Shown here piece by piece: positions 1-8,934 of a stretch of DNA of 64,000 bases. Source of the DNA: Acinetobacter celticus (GTDB lineage: Bacteria > Pseudomonadota > Gammaproteobacteria > Pseudomonadales > Moraxellaceae). The stretch spans positions 186,001 through 250,000 of the forward strand of contig NZ_MBDL01000009.1 of NCBI RefSeq assembly GCF_001707755.1, in the 5' to 3' direction. Under the pieces are notes generated by a model. The model did not search any database and was not told the DNA's origin. It was given only the letters and a program-made list of their open reading frames with translations. Positions within the stretch are counted from its first letter, which is position 1. Every line of letters starts with the position of its first letter. Made by a program: the position numbers and the translations under genes.

Positions 1-315
1 ACGTGCTACGCCTTCCACTGGATGTACATGCGCATCGATACGGGCCACTTGTGGTGTCATATCGGCACGCACACCAAGCAATCGACCAGATAATTGGTCA
101 ATAACTTTAAAAGTGGCTAAGTCTAAATCTTGATTCGATTCTGAAAGAGAAGAAAGAGATTCGATGTATTCGATAAATGGCGTGTACACCAGCTGAAAAC
201 CTCGAGATGCGAGGAAATCTAATGCTTCACGGCGCAAAATTTCAATCACTTGCGCTTGTTCTGGTAATACATCAGCTACACCATCAGGTAATAACCATGT
301 CTCTGAAATGGGCAT
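1..315 (-). CDS. hisZ: ATP phosphoribosyltransferase regulatory subunit HisZ (5' part only)
   Basis: The first 105 residues are present and the gene runs off the left edge. The reading starts [18 protein letters not shown], typical of HisZ, a class-II histidyl-tRNA-synthetase-like protein without aminoacylation activity. HisZ binds the short form of HisG and makes it a feedback-regulated ATP phosphoribosyltransferase, the first step of histidine synthesis. The segment [14 protein letters not shown] near residue 82 matches the ATP-site region of the HisRS fold. The start at 315 is the only good ATG. HisRS itself is less likely because the N-terminus lacks the usual HisRS opening and begins with the HisZ-type LLPDGV segment. 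Confidence 0.85.
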   Translation of the reverse strand, partial: MPISETWLLPDGVADVLPEQAQVIEILRREALDFLASRGFQLVYTPFIEYIESLSSLSESNQDLDLATFKVIDQLSGRLLGVRADMTPQVARIDAHVHPVEGVAR

Positions 316-340
316 GTTGTAAACCTAAATACTTGTCAGC

Positions 341-383
341 GCGGAACGAATCCGCATAAAAAAATCGGGAACACACCCGATTT
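341..383 (-). terminator. Tandem hairpins in the hisZ leader, first one terminator-like
   Basis: Read on the minus strand, an 8-bp stem (376-383 with 362-369, loop 370-375) is followed by a run of seven T, then a second small stem (351-355 with 341-345). Both lie within 70 bases of the hisZ start. This is either a terminator for an upstream minus-strand transcript or an attenuator of hisZ. Confidence 0.5.
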
Positions 384-750
384 CTCATAGTCTATCACGT
401 TCGTTTTCAGCATGCACCAGACAATTTAGGAAAATAATCATTAATAATGCCAAATAAAACTTCTGAACGTTTTTGACGTAGGTAGAAGTTGAAAAAGTCA
501 GTTTTAATCAATGAATAACATCACAAGGTCTAAGCCTTTACAGTCGCTATCTGGGACAACCACGAACATCGCTAAATCCATTGATAATTTTTATTCAATT
601 GGTTGTTTTTTCTTATATTTCCAATTAAGAAAGACTTACATTTTTTTTTGCGTATATCTTATAATTTCGCTGAATTAAACAGCAATACATATAAACAATA
701 GCGCTTTATTCAATGCGCTTATAACATTATTTTCTTAGGGGAAAAATCAG
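384..750. other. Gene-less region between hisZ and the 751 gene
   Basis: No convincing ORF or RNA gene is visible. A TATAAT at 660-665 is preceded at 18 bp by TTACAT (636-641), a plausible promoter for the gene at 751. A short stem AGCGC/GCGCT lies near 700-719 in its leader. I looked for a tRNA on both strands and found none. Confidence 0.4.
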
Positions 751-1269
751 ATGGAATTACACAGTAATCTGTATTACAAGCATAAAAATGTGCAAATAAT
801 GTCAAATATTGACCGCTTATTTAAAGAACATCATGGCAATGCAGATACATTTACTGCTGTCGCAATTGAACTAAACCCACACTGTGGACAAGAACTTGCC
901 GAAGATATTTTAAATACGGTTGATAATATTGAATTTGATTTAGGCCCAGAATCATTATGCTCAGTTGAAGGCTATTCAATTGCTCATTTTGTGCATGGTT
1001 CAGCGGGTGATGAATTTGTTGAAGCAATTCTGCTTTTCTTAAAAGCATTGGTTCCAGATATTCATGCTCAAGCATGGGGCTGTGGAGACGATGACCCTTG
1101 GGAATTTTGGTTTAAATTTAATGGCGATGAACTTATTCGTGAAGATGATGAACCCTTCAATGACCCAGAAGAAGACCAAGAGATTAAAGCCAATATTTAT
1201 CTGTGGTGGCATACTGATATGCCCAAAAACATTAAAGAAGGTTTTTTAAACGAAAAAGCTGAACAATAA
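751..1269 (+). CDS. Acidic hypothetical protein
   Basis: A 172-residue soluble protein with no signal peptide or membrane segment. I do not recognise the family. It is strongly acidic, especially in the last third, where D/E clusters (GDDDPWEFW, REDDEPFNDPEEDQE) alternate with aromatic residues. Histidines and a few cysteines (PHCGQ, SLCSV, WGCGD) are scattered and form no clear metal motif. The start at 751 has an AGGGGA element about nine bases upstream. A second ATG at 799 (MSNIDRLF) is possible but has no better ribosome site. It stands alone between divergent or convergent neighbours, so context gives no function. Confidence 0.7.
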   Translation: MELHSNLYYKHKNVQIMSNIDRLFKEHHGNADTFTAVAIELNPHCGQELAEDILNTVDNIEFDLGPESLCSVEGYSIAHFVHGSAGDEFVEAILLFLKALVPDIHAQAWGCGDDDPWEFWFKFNGDELIREDDEPFNDPEEDQEIKANIYLWWHTDMPKNIKEGFLNEKAEQ

Positions 1270-1276
1270 AAAAAAC

Positions 1277-1311
1277 AATGCCTAAGATGCGTATACGTAT
1301 TCTTAGGCATT
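1277..1311. terminator. Hairpin terminator between convergent genes
   Basis: An 11-bp perfect stem (1277-1287 with 1301-1311) flanked on its left by an A-run, which reads as a T-run on the minus strand. It sits between the 751 gene and the 1505 gene and can serve both. Confidence 0.7.
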
Positions 1312-1504
1312 CATCCTATATTTAAAACATAAACTCAATTATTTACAACATTGGCAATTCTGTGCTGAGCTTAACTTTTGCAATGGTATTTCTGTTTTGA
1401 CATTTTGCATATTGATAATTTTATTTAAACGTTGGGTTTTAAATTTCCGACATGTATCTAGATCTACCATCAACATACATAAAAAAAGTCGCAAACCCCT
1501 GCCA

Positions 1505-1813
1505 TTATTCGCCTTTCGGATCCACTATTTTTGCCAATAAAGTAACCAACTCAGCATTCTGTAATTCAACCTGTTGCAATTTGTGCGAGGTATGATCCAT
1601 CGCTTCTTGCTGTACATGCATTTTTTTGGCGAGATCTTGCATAATTTCCAAGGTCTTTTTTAGGTTTTCCTCTAAATGAACAATTTTTTCTTCCAAATGT
1701 AGATTGGCTGATATTTCAGCATTATCTTCTTGATTATTAAACTGTAACCAAATAAGAAAAATAACCGCCAAGGCAAGTAAAAAAATAAATCCCCACAATA
1801 AAATCATCAGCAT
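1505..1813 (-). CDS. Small membrane-anchored coiled-coil protein
   Basis: A 102-residue protein. Residues about 3-24 form one strongly hydrophobic helix (LWGFIFLLALAVIFLIWLQF). The rest is a charged helix with heptad-like spacing (LEEKIVHLEENLKKTLEIM and onward), so a coiled coil is likely. The N-terminal helix has no cleavage site or lipobox, which suggests a single-pass inner-membrane protein. I do not recognise the family. Similar architectures include YhcB/ZapG-like and DUF1043-like envelope proteins, but I see no diagnostic motif for either. The gene is monocistronic. Confidence 0.6.
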   Translation of the reverse strand: MLMILLWGFIFLLALAVIFLIWLQFNNQEDNAEISANLHLEEKIVHLEENLKKTLEIMQDLAKKMHVQQEAMDHTSHKLQQVELQNAELVTLLAKIVDPKGE

Positions 1814-1966
1814 CGCTCTTTTAATCTTTAATTGACTTTATCTTAACCAATTTTTAAATCAATATTTTCAGAAAAAACAACAATTTCATATTTTTTCGAC
1901 TAAAAACATCGATCACCTGCCAAAATGTATTCTAATCATAGTTTTTTAATTTCGATACGACCAAAT

Positions 1967-1988
1967 AGAAGCATCCGAAGATGCTTCT
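1967..1988 (-). terminator. Terminator of the Epd-like gene
   Basis: A 9-bp stem (AGAAGCATC at 1967-1975, GATGCTTCT at 1980-1988) closes a four-base loop, nine bases past the stop codon. Confidence 0.6.
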
Positions 1989-1996
1989 TAACGCCT

Positions 1997-3019
1997 TTAA
2001 GCAAAGGACTCACACAAATCTAGTAAGCGGTTTGCATACCCCCATTCATTGTCATACCAAGCAAAAACTTTAACTTGGCGACCAACCACCATGGTTTGGC
2101 TCAAATCTACAACCAACGAATAAGGTGAATGGTTAAAATCGCTTGAAACTAAAGGTTCATCTGTGACTGACATAATGGCTGCATAATCTTGTGCTGCCGA
2201 CTTTACCAATACCTCGTTCACTTTATGCATGGTCACAGGTGATTGCGAAATAAATGTCAGGTCTATGGCAGCCACATTAATGGTCGGAACACGAATAGAA
2301 AAGCCATCTATGCGATTTTCCATTTTGGGCATGACTCGTTTCAACGCGCCCACAGCAGAAGATGTAGTAGGAATAATATTTTGACCCGATGCTCGTGCGC
2401 GACGCAAATCACGGTGTGCATGATCTAGCACCGATTGATCTGCTGTCACGGCATGAATTTCCGTCATCATTGCGGACTCTATGCCAAAGGCATCATCAAT
2501 AATTTTAACCAAAGGCACCAAGGCCTGCGTGGTACATGACACACTGGAAATAATTTGGTCTGTTGCTTTTACCTCATTGTGATTCACACCGTACACAATA
2601 GCGACATCGACACTATCAAACGGTGCTGCACCAATGATGACGCGTTTTGCACCTGCTGTAACATGCTGAGTCGCGGCTTCTCGTGAGCGAAATAACCCTG
2701 TACATTCCAACACCACATCAATATTTAGCGCTTGCCACGGCAAATCAATCGGTTGCTCATTTTGTAAAACTTGTACACGTAAAACTGATGTACCTGCTTG
2801 AATATTCAAGTATTGCTTATCGTTTTCAACTTCTATGCTGACAGTGCCCTGAAAGCGACCATGTGTGGAATCATATTTAAACAAATGCAAAAGTGTATCA
2901 ATATCGGCAACATCATTGATTGCAACAATTTCAAAATGAAATACTTTCGGATTTTCAAACCATGCACGTAAAACATTGCGCCCAATTCGGCCAAACCCAT
3001 TAATTGCCACTCGTTGCAT
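1997..3019 (-). CDS. epd: Erythrose-4-phosphate / glyceraldehyde-3-phosphate dehydrogenase family protein
   Basis: A 340-residue NAD-dependent aldehyde dehydrogenase of the GAPDH fold. The N-terminus MQRVAINGFGRIGRNVLRA is the dinucleotide-binding motif, and the catalytic cysteine lies in SVSCTTQALVP near residue 155. The substrate loop (DLRRARASGQNIIPT) resembles Epd more than glycolytic GAPDH. Epd oxidises erythrose 4-phosphate towards pyridoxal phosphate. The usual Asn after CTT is Gln here, so substrate choice is uncertain. I chose the ATG at 3019 because GAAGGA lies just upstream. An in-frame start eight codons earlier has no ribosome site. The gene is divergent from alaS and separately terminated. 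Confidence 0.75.
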   Translation of the reverse strand: MQRVAINGFGRIGRNVLRAWFENPKVFHFEIVAINDVADIDTLLHLFKYDSTHGRFQGTVSIEVENDKQYLNIQAGTSVLRVQVLQNEQPIDLPWQALNIDVVLECTGLFRSREAATQHVTAGAKRVIIGAAPFDSVDVAIVYGVNHNEVKATDQIISSVSCTTQALVPLVKIIDDAFGIESAMMTEIHAVTADQSVLDHAHRDLRRARASGQNIIPTTSSAVGALKRVMPKMENRIDGFSIRVPTINVAAIDLTFISQSPVTMHKVNEVLVKSAAQDYAAIMSVTDEPLVSSDFNHSPYSLVVDLSQTMVVGRQVKVFAWYDNEWGYANRLLDLCESFA

Positions 3020-3256
3020 GCCTTTTCCTTCATTTTGAAACAATTACAAAGCACTGAGTATATTAATAGATATTCGCACTTAATCGTTATCATTAATTCC
3101 TTTAAGCCTTATTTATCACGCGTTTTACCACTTTGTAATTTAATAATAACCTGACTTAAATATCCCCATACATTTCTAATGATTATTCCCCTAACTTTAT
3201 TTGTACTGGTTCGTTCCTAAAATTCCACAAAAATTCACACAGTTAAATTAAAATCA

Positions 3257-3285
3257 TTGGTCGATACGCCATTTTCCGTTATAAT
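3257..3285 (+). promoter_or_regulatory. Sigma-70 promoter for alaS
   Basis: TTGGTC at 3257-3262 and a perfect TATAAT at 3280-3285 are separated by 17 bp. It lies about 100 bases before the alaS start in the divergent epd-alaS region (3020-3388), which has no other gene. Confidence 0.6.
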
Positions 3286-3388
3286 TTGGCGTTTTAAAAA
3301 TTTTAAGCCGGTATCTCTCGTGAGCTTTATCGAAGTAAGACTCACTCGAAATACTATAAGCCAAATCGAAATTATGGAGTGACTTGGT

Positions 3389-6076
3389 GTGAGTACTCGT
3401 TTTATGACATCAGCTGAAATCCGCGAAGCTTTTCTAAGCTATTTTGAATCGCAAGGGCATACACGTGTCGCGTCAAGTTCTCTAGTACCTGCCAACGACC
3501 CAACTTTATTGTTTACCAACGCAGGTATGAACCAGTTTAAGGACTGTTTCTTAGGTCTAGAAAAACGCGATTATGTACGTGCAACCTCATCACAAAAATG
3601 CGTACGTGCAGGCGGTAAGCATAACGACTTAGATAACGTAGGTTATACAGCTCGCCATCACACATTCTTTGAAATGTTGGGCAACTTCTCTTTTGGTGAT
3701 TACTTTAAACGTGATGCCATCAAATTTGCTTGGGAATTCCTAACAGGTGACAACTGGCTTGCTCTCCCTAAAGATAAACTTTATGCCACTGTGTATCACA
3801 CAGATGATGAAGCATTTGACATCTGGAACAAAGACATTGGCTTAGATGCTAGCCGTATTATTCGCATTGGCGATAATAAAGGCGGTCAATACGCATCTGA
3901 TAACTTCTGGGCAATGGGTGATACAGGCCCGTGTGGCCCTTGTTCTGAAATTTTCTTTGATCATGGCGACCACATTTGGGGTGGCTTACCAGGCACACCT
4001 GAAGAAGATGGCGACCGTTTCATTGAAATCTGGAACAACGTATTCATGCAGTTCAATCGTACTGCTGATGGCGTATTACATGCACTTCCTGCACCATCTG
4101 TAGATACAGGTATGGGCTTAGAACGTATTTCTGCCGTTTTACAACATGTCAATTCAAACTACGAAATCGACTTGTTCCAAAACCTATTGCGTAATGCTGC
4201 AGAAATTATTGGTTTAGACACCACTGCAATTAAAGCTGCAGAAAACAACACACCTGTCGACTACCCTGCGTCTTTAAAAGTTGTAGCAGACCATGCGCGT
4301 TCATGTTGCTTCCTCATTGCTGATGGCGTAAACCCATCGAATGAAGGTCGTGGCTATGTGCTTCGTCGCATTATTCGTCGTGCAGTCCGTCACGGCAATA
4401 AGCTGGGTGCAACAGGCTCATTCTTCCATAAAATGCTTCAACCGCTTGTTGATGTAATGGGTGTTGCTTATCCAGAACTTGCTGCAAACCAAGCACGTAT
4501 TGAAGCTTTATTATTAAAAGAAGAAGAACAGTTCGCTAAAACGCTTGAGCAAGGTCTAAAACTACTTGAAGGTGAACTTGTAAACCTAAAAGGTTCAGTC
4601 ATTCCAGGTGCTGTGGTCTTTAAACTTTACGATACTTACGGCTTCCCTGCTGACTTAACCGCTGATATTGCCCGTGAACGTGATTTAACCATTGACGAAG
4701 CTGGCTTTGAAGTTGAAATGACTGCACAACGTCAACGTGCACGTGATGCAGGTAAGTTTACCATTGACTACAACAGTATTGTGAATGTTGAAGGCGAAAC
4801 GCAATTTGACGGTTACGATGCAACTCAAGGTCAAGGTCAAATTATTGCGATCTATAAAGATGGCGAACAAGTTGACGAAGTCAATGAAGGCGATGAAGCA
4901 TTAATCGTGTTGAACCAGACGCCTTTCTATGCAGAAAGCGGTGGTCAAATTGGTGATACAGGTCTATTCAAAAATGAAACCGGTATTTTTGAAGTTCAAG
5001 ATACTAAAAAATCTGGTGGGGCTTTTGTCCATCAAGGTATCGTGACTGTAGGTAGTTTAAAAGCAACTCAGTCTGTTGAAGCCATTGTTCAAGCCGATAT
5101 TCGTGAAGCAACGGCACGTAACCACTCTGCGACTCACCTTTTACATGCAGCCCTTCGTCAAGTATTGGGTGCTCATGTACAACAAAAAGGTTCTTTGGTT
5201 GCTAGCGAACTCTTACGTTTTGACTTTGCCAACGATCAGCCTGTGACCTTCGAACAACTTCAAGAAATTGAACGCATTGTAAATCGTGAAGTCATTGCCA
5301 ACACAGCCGTTTCTACTGAATTGCTCGACATCGAATCTGCCAAAAACAAAGGCGCGATGATGCTATTTGGTGAAAAATACGGTGATGAAGTTCGTGTACT
5401 TTCTATGGGCTCAATCCAAGAAGATAAAAACTTCTCGATTGAACTTTGTGGTGGTATTCACGTCAAACGCACAGGTGATATTGGTTTATTCAAGATTACC
5501 TCTGAAGGTGGCGTAGCGGCAGGTATTCGTCGTATTGAAGCAATTACAGGGATCAAAGCGGTTGAAGTTGCACAAAAAGCGGATCGTGACATTCATGCAA
5601 TCAATGACTTGCTCAAAGCGCAAAAAGATCAAACTGTAGAAAAAGTTGAACTTTTAGCCTCTACAGCCTCTAGCTTGCAAAAACAAATTGAGCAACTGAA
5701 TCAGAAATTGGCTAGCTTCCAAGCAGCCGAGCTATTGAGCCAAGTGCAAACCATTGCTGGCCGTCAAACTTTAATTACCACAGTACATAATACAGATGCG
5801 AAATCACTTCGTAATTTGCATGACGGTGTTAAATCTAAATTAGACAATGCCATTATTGTGATTGCGGCAGTTGATGCCGATAAAGTTAGCTTAATTGCTT
5901 CTGTTGCTCAAGAGTTTACGGCAGCCGTAAAAGCTGGCGACATCATTAAACACTTAGGCCAAGAACTGGGTGGTAAAGGTGGTGGTAAACCAGATTTGGC
6001 ACAAGGTGGCGCGCCATTGAATGACAAATTAGTTCCAGTAATGGCCAACTTAACCACTTGGTTAGCGCAAAAATAA
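3389..6076 (+). CDS. alaS: Alanyl-tRNA synthetase
   Basis: An 895-residue class-II synthetase that charges tRNA-Ala in the cytoplasm. The N-terminal catalytic core begins [18 protein letters not shown] and carries [20 protein letters not shown] (motif 2 region). The editing domain has HSATHLLH near residue 578 and CGGIHV near 690, the zinc and deacylation residues. The C-Ala domain ends in a glycine-rich GGKGGGKPD segment. Length and domain order are normal. I chose the GTG at 3389 because GGAGTGA lies six bases upstream. The ATG at 3404 is the alternative. The alaS-lysC-csrA order is shared with Pseudomonas. Confidence 0.95.
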   Translation: MSTRFMTSAEIREAFLSYFESQGHTRVASSSLVPANDPTLLFTNAGMNQFKDCFLGLEKRDYVRATSSQKCVRAGGKHNDLDNVGYTARHHTFFEMLGNFSFGDYFKRDAIKFAWEFLTGDNWLALPKDKLYATVYHTDDEAFDIWNKDIGLDASRIIRIGDNKGGQYASDNFWAMGDTGPCGPCSEIFFDHGDHIWGGLPGTPEEDGDRFIEIWNNVFMQFNRTADGVLHALPAPSVDTGMGLERISAVLQHVNSNYEIDLFQNLLRNAAEIIGLDTTAIKAAENNTPVDYPASLKVVADHARSCCFLIADGVNPSNEGRGYVLRRIIRRAVRHGNKLGATGSFFHKMLQPLVDVMGVAYPELAANQARIEALLLKEEEQFAKTLEQGLKLLEGELVNLKGSVIPGAVVFKLYDTYGFPADLTADIARERDLTIDEAGFEVEMTAQRQRARDAGKFTIDYNSIVNVEGETQFDGYDATQGQGQIIAIYKDGEQVDEVNEGDEALIVLNQTPFYAESGGQIGDTGLFKNETGIFEVQDTKKSGGAFVHQGIVTVGSLKATQSVEAIVQADIREATARNHSATHLLHAALRQVLGAHVQQKGSLVASELLRFDFANDQPVTFEQLQEIERIVNREVIANTAVSTELLDIESAKNKGAMMLFGEKYGDEVRVLSMGSIQEDKNFSIELCGGIHVKRTGDIGLFKITSEGGVAAGIRRIEAITGIKAVEVAQKADRDIHAINDLLKAQKDQTVEKVELLASTASSLQKQIEQLNQKLASFQAAELLSQVQTIAGRQTLITTVHNTDAKSLRNLHDGVKSKLDNAIIVIAAVDADKVSLIASVAQEFTAAVKAGDIIKHLGQELGGKGGGKPDLAQGGAPLNDKLVPVMANLTTWLAQK

Positions 6077-6091
6077 GACCAAAGCCTTATG

Positions 6092-6137
6092 GGCAAAGTT
6101 TAGTTATACATTAGACTTTGCCTCCTCCTGTTTTTTT
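6092..6137 (+). terminator. Probable alaS terminator
   Basis: GGCAAAGT (6092-6099) pairs with ACTTTGCC (6115-6122). A run of seven T follows at 6131-6137 after an eight-base gap, so termination may be imperfect. Confidence 0.5.
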
Positions 6138-6142
6138 CTATC

Positions 6143-6256
6143 ATGCTTCAATTCAGTATGACCTAAAGCAAAAAGCAGGTTTTAGATACAAAAAAACGTC
6201 ATCATGTTGGGCCTTCACAAGTCAACCGCTGGATAAATGACAAAGAAGGAGTCTGA
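6143..6256 (+). pseudogene. Possible relic of a short helix-turn-helix protein
   Basis: An in-frame reading from ATG 6143 to TGA 6256 is broken by one TAA at 6164-6166. Its second half, KKRHHVGPSQVNRWINDKEG, has the look of a phage CII-type or small regulator recognition helix (compare VDKSQISRW of lambda CII, from memory). It is only 37 codons, so chance cannot be excluded. The rest of the 6077-6432 gap holds no gene. A 9-bp imperfect stem (6356-6364 with 6368-6376) lies in the lysC leader. Confidence 0.2.
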
Positions 6257-6432
6257 AAGGCGATCATGTAAAAATGCCTTTTGGGTGCAAAGTATCCCAA
6301 TAAACTCCCTCCTTAAAACAAGGAATGAGTTTAGGAGCTACGTGGTATATTGATTCTCCCTCTTCAAAAGAGAGAGTCAAATATGTGTAAGTGCTTTAAG
6401 TCGTTAGACTTATTTACTTGGTAAGGATAGTT

Positions 6433-7713
6433 ATGGCATTAATCGTTCAAAAATATGGCGGCACCTCAATGGGTACTCCAGAGCGCATTTTAAATGTTGC
6501 TCGTCGTGTAAAGCGCTGGCATGACAACGGCCACAAAATTGTGGTGGTTGTGTCTGCAATGAGTGGCGAAACCAATCGCCTACTTGCTTTAGCGAAAGCC
6601 ATTACGGACACCCCTGACCCACGCGAGTTAGACCAAATGGTCTCTACTGGTGAACAGGTAACGATTTCGATGTTAGCAATGGCACTCAATTCAATTGGTG
6701 TTAAAGCTAAGTCACTTACAGGCCGTCAAGTTGGTATTAAAACCGACAGCGCATTTACCAAGGCACGTATTGAAGCAATTGATACCGATGTGATGACCCA
6801 TCACCTTGATGCTGGACGCGTCATTGTTGTTGCTGGCTTCCAAGGTTTTGATACTGAAGGCAACACCACGACATTAGGCCGTGGCGGTTCAGATACCTCA
6901 GGTGTTGCACTTGCTGCCGCACTCAAAGCAGAAGAATGCCAAATTTACACCGATGTAGATGGTGTTTACACCACCGACCCGCGTGTTGCACCTAAAGCAA
7001 AAAAAGTAGATCGTATTTCATTTGAAGAAATGCTAGAAATGGCATCTCTTGGTTCTAAAGTTCTTCAAATTCGTTCAGTTGAATTTGCAGGGAAATATCA
7101 AGTGCCTTTGCGTGTTTTATCAAGTTTTGATAATGACAATGATGGCGCATTTGATGAAGACTTTAAACAAAACGTCGGCACTCTTATTACTACTGAATTG
7201 GAAGACAACATGGAACAGCCAATTATCTCTGGTATCGCATTTAACCGTGACGAAGCAAAATTAACAATTTTAGGTGTGCCTGATGAACCAGGTATTGCAG
7301 CTAAAATTTTATGTCCAATTGGTGATGCTAACGTTGAAGTGGATATGATTATCCAAAACGTTGAAGAAGATGGTACAACCGATTTCACCTTTACGGTTAA
7401 CCGTGGTGAATTAGCTAAAGCTAAAACTATTCTTGAAGATACCGCAAAGAAAATTGGTGCTCGTGAAGTTGCAACCCGTTCTGATATCGTAAAAGTATCG
7501 ATTGTTGGTGTTGGTATGCGTTCACACGCAGGCGTTGCAAGTAAAATGTTTACTGCATTAGCCCAAGAAGGCATTAATATTTTAATGATTTCAACGTCTG
7601 AAATAAAAATTTCAGTCATCATTGAAGAAAACTACTTAGAACTTGCAGTACGTACATTACATACCGCATTTGGTTTAGACCGTGAACATGGCGAATCAAC
7701 TATTCGTAGCTAA
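6433..7713 (+). CDS. lysC: Aspartokinase
   Basis: A 426-residue enzyme that phosphorylates aspartate, the entry step to lysine, methionine, threonine and diaminopimelate. The N-terminus MALIVQKYGGTSMGTPERI is the amino-acid-kinase signature. FTKARIEAIDTD and the glycine-rich LGRGGSDTSGVALAAAL segment line the active site. Two ACT domains occupy roughly residues 265-426 and bind the feedback inhibitors. The ATG at 6433 is preceded by AAGGAT at good spacing. An in-frame TTG five codons earlier is rejected. No homoserine dehydrogenase domain is fused, as in Pseudomonas-type monofunctional enzymes. Its own leader of over 300 bases separates it from alaS. Confidence 0.93.
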   Translation: MALIVQKYGGTSMGTPERILNVARRVKRWHDNGHKIVVVVSAMSGETNRLLALAKAITDTPDPRELDQMVSTGEQVTISMLAMALNSIGVKAKSLTGRQVGIKTDSAFTKARIEAIDTDVMTHHLDAGRVIVVAGFQGFDTEGNTTTLGRGGSDTSGVALAAALKAEECQIYTDVDGVYTTDPRVAPKAKKVDRISFEEMLEMASLGSKVLQIRSVEFAGKYQVPLRVLSSFDNDNDGAFDEDFKQNVGTLITTELEDNMEQPIISGIAFNRDEAKLTILGVPDEPGIAAKILCPIGDANVEVDMIIQNVEEDGTTDFTFTVNRGELAKAKTILEDTAKKIGAREVATRSDIVKVSIVGVGMRSHAGVASKMFTALAQEGINILMISTSEIKISVIIEENYLELAVRTLHTAFGLDREHGESTIRS

Positions 7714-7769
7714 TAAATAGATCAAAAATTGTCATTGTTAGACAGTTTCTGAAAAATGTTATAAAAAAA

Positions 7770-7803
7770 CAGAGCCACTATAGTTTTTCCTATAGTGGCT
7801 CTG
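7770..7803. terminator. Strong hairpin after lysC
   Basis: A perfect 14-bp stem (7770-7783 with 7790-7803) with a six-base loop lies about 56 bases past the lysC stop. An A-run precedes it, and only a weak T-rich tail follows. Confidence 0.65.
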
Positions 7804-7847
7804 CTATATTAACCATGAGGTTTTTTAGAAAATTTTGTTAGAATTCC

Positions 7848-7872
7848 ATCTATAACGGAGATTGTTATAGAT
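7848..7872 (+). promoter_or_regulatory. Hairpin presenting GGA in the csrA leader (candidate CsrA site)
   Basis: ATCTATAAC (7848-7856) pairs with GTTATAGAT (7864-7872) around the loop GGAGATT. CsrA prefers GGA in a hairpin loop, and the csrA ribosome site (CAAGGAGAT) holds a second GGA. This suggests autoregulation. Confidence 0.45.
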
Positions 7873-7953
7873 CTCTAATAATTTTTTTGCTTTTCAAGTT
7901 ATGTTTTTACATTCAAATCAACTGCAGGTTTAGCGTTTTGCAAGGAGATAAAC

Positions 7954-8208
7954 ATGCTGATTCTGACTCGTCGCGTCGGAGAAACATTAATGATTGGAGA
8001 CCAAGTAAGCGTTACTGTACTTGGTGTTAAAGGCAATCAAGTACGCATTGGCGTAAATGCTCCAAAAGAAGTATCTGTTCATCGTGAAGAAATTTACCAA
8101 CGTATTCAACATGAACGCGCTATGCACGAGCACCTTCAACATATCGATCAAGATTATCAACCTTCTTTCGAAGATGAGAATCTTTCACAAAACAATTTTA
8201 ATCGTTAA
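7954..8208 (+). CDS. csrA: Carbon storage regulator CsrA/RsmA
   Basis: An 84-residue RNA-binding homodimer that controls translation and stability of many mRNAs. Residues 1-50 are the canonical fold: [16 protein letters not shown], then [29 protein letters not shown], including the RNA-contacting Leu4 and Arg44 region. The protein is about 20 residues longer than E. coli CsrA. The extra C-terminus is His-, Glu- and Gln-rich, as I recall for Moraxellaceae CsrA. The ribosome site AAGGAG is ideally placed. The gene has its own leader and a terminator, so it is transcribed separately from lysC at least in part. Confidence 0.95.
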   Translation: MLILTRRVGETLMIGDQVSVTVLGVKGNQVRIGVNAPKEVSVHREEIYQRIQHERAMHEHLQHIDQDYQPSFEDENLSQNNFNR

Positions 8209-8230
8209 GATTCATTGTTCAGTGAAAAAT

Positions 8231-8252
8231 AAAGCGGCTACTTAGCCGCTTT
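8231..8252. terminator. Bidirectional terminator between csrA and rnhB
   Basis: AAAGCGGCTA (8231-8240) pairs with TAGCCGCTTT (8243-8252). It sits between convergent stop codons. Confidence 0.75.
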
Positions 8253-8267
8253 AAATTTATCTACTCT

Positions 8268-8867
8268 TTATAATGATTCATTATCCAATTGAGCCACATA
8301 CATTTGCTCTAAGACCTTACGTACAGGCCCAAAACTACGGCGATGTTCTGAAATAACCCCATGTTGTGCAATTGCTTCAAAATGTGCTTTCGTTGGATAG
8401 CCCTTATGTTTTGCAAAACCAAATTGAGGATATTTCAAATCTAGCTCAACCATTGCATGGTCACGAGTTACTTTGGCTAAAATACTGGCGGCAGAAATTT
8501 CAGGATGAATCGCATCCCCTCCAACAACCGCATCACAGCTCATCATTAAGCCCAGAGGAACCTTATTGCCATCAACCAATACATGGTCTGGCTGTATGTC
8601 CAATTTCTCTACGGCTCTGCGCATGGCCAATAACGATGCTTGTAAAATATTATATTCATCAATTTCAGCTGCCGATGCTTCGGCAATTGCCCATGCCAGT
8701 GCTTTTTCTTTAATTTCTATAAACAGTTTTTCGCGTTTTTTTTCACTCAGCTTTTTGGAATCGTTTAAACCTTCAATGGGGTTATTAGGGTCTAAAATGA
8801 CAGCAGCAGCCACAACTGAACCCACCAAAGGGCCACGCCCCGCTTCATCTGCACCAGCAATTTTCAT
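8268..8867 (-). CDS. rnhB: Ribonuclease HII
   Basis: A 199-residue endonuclease that cuts RNA in RNA-DNA hybrids and removes single ribonucleotides from DNA. The type-2 motif [10 protein letters not shown] starts at residue 7, supplying the DE pair. Further acidic active-site residues fall in SCDAVVGGD near 110 and the VTRDHAM segment near 134. The [11 protein letters not shown] and HRRSFGPV segments complete the family pattern. The length is normal. It is convergent with csrA and has no operon partner. Confidence 0.95.
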   Translation of the reverse strand: MKIAGADEAGRGPLVGSVVAAAVILDPNNPIEGLNDSKKLSEKKREKLFIEIKEKALAWAIAEASAAEIDEYNILQASLLAMRRAVEKLDIQPDHVLVDGNKVPLGLMMSCDAVVGGDAIHPEISAASILAKVTRDHAMVELDLKYPQFGFAKHKGYPTKAHFEAIAQHGVISEHRRSFGPVRKVLEQMYVAQLDNESL

Positions 8868-8893
8868 AGCATTTTACCTTTCAATATTTGAAA

Positions 8894-8920
8894 AAATAGG
8901 CTGAATCAATCAGCCTATTT
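8894..8920 (-). terminator. Terminator of the 8935 lipoprotein gene
   Basis: AAATAGGCTGA (8894-8904) pairs with TCAGCCTATTT (8910-8920). The A-run on its left is a T-run for minus-strand transcription. Confidence 0.75.
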
Positions 8921-8934
8921 CACATCAAAAAAAA

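Noticed and set aside
384-750. tRNA gene beside hisZ
   Set aside because: No cloverleaf, T-loop GTTCRANNC or CCA-like end is seen on either strand.
3020-3388. T-box or other riboswitch in the alaS leader
   Set aside because: No T-box core or specifier stem is visible, and T-boxes are rare in gammaproteobacteria. A normal promoter explains the region.
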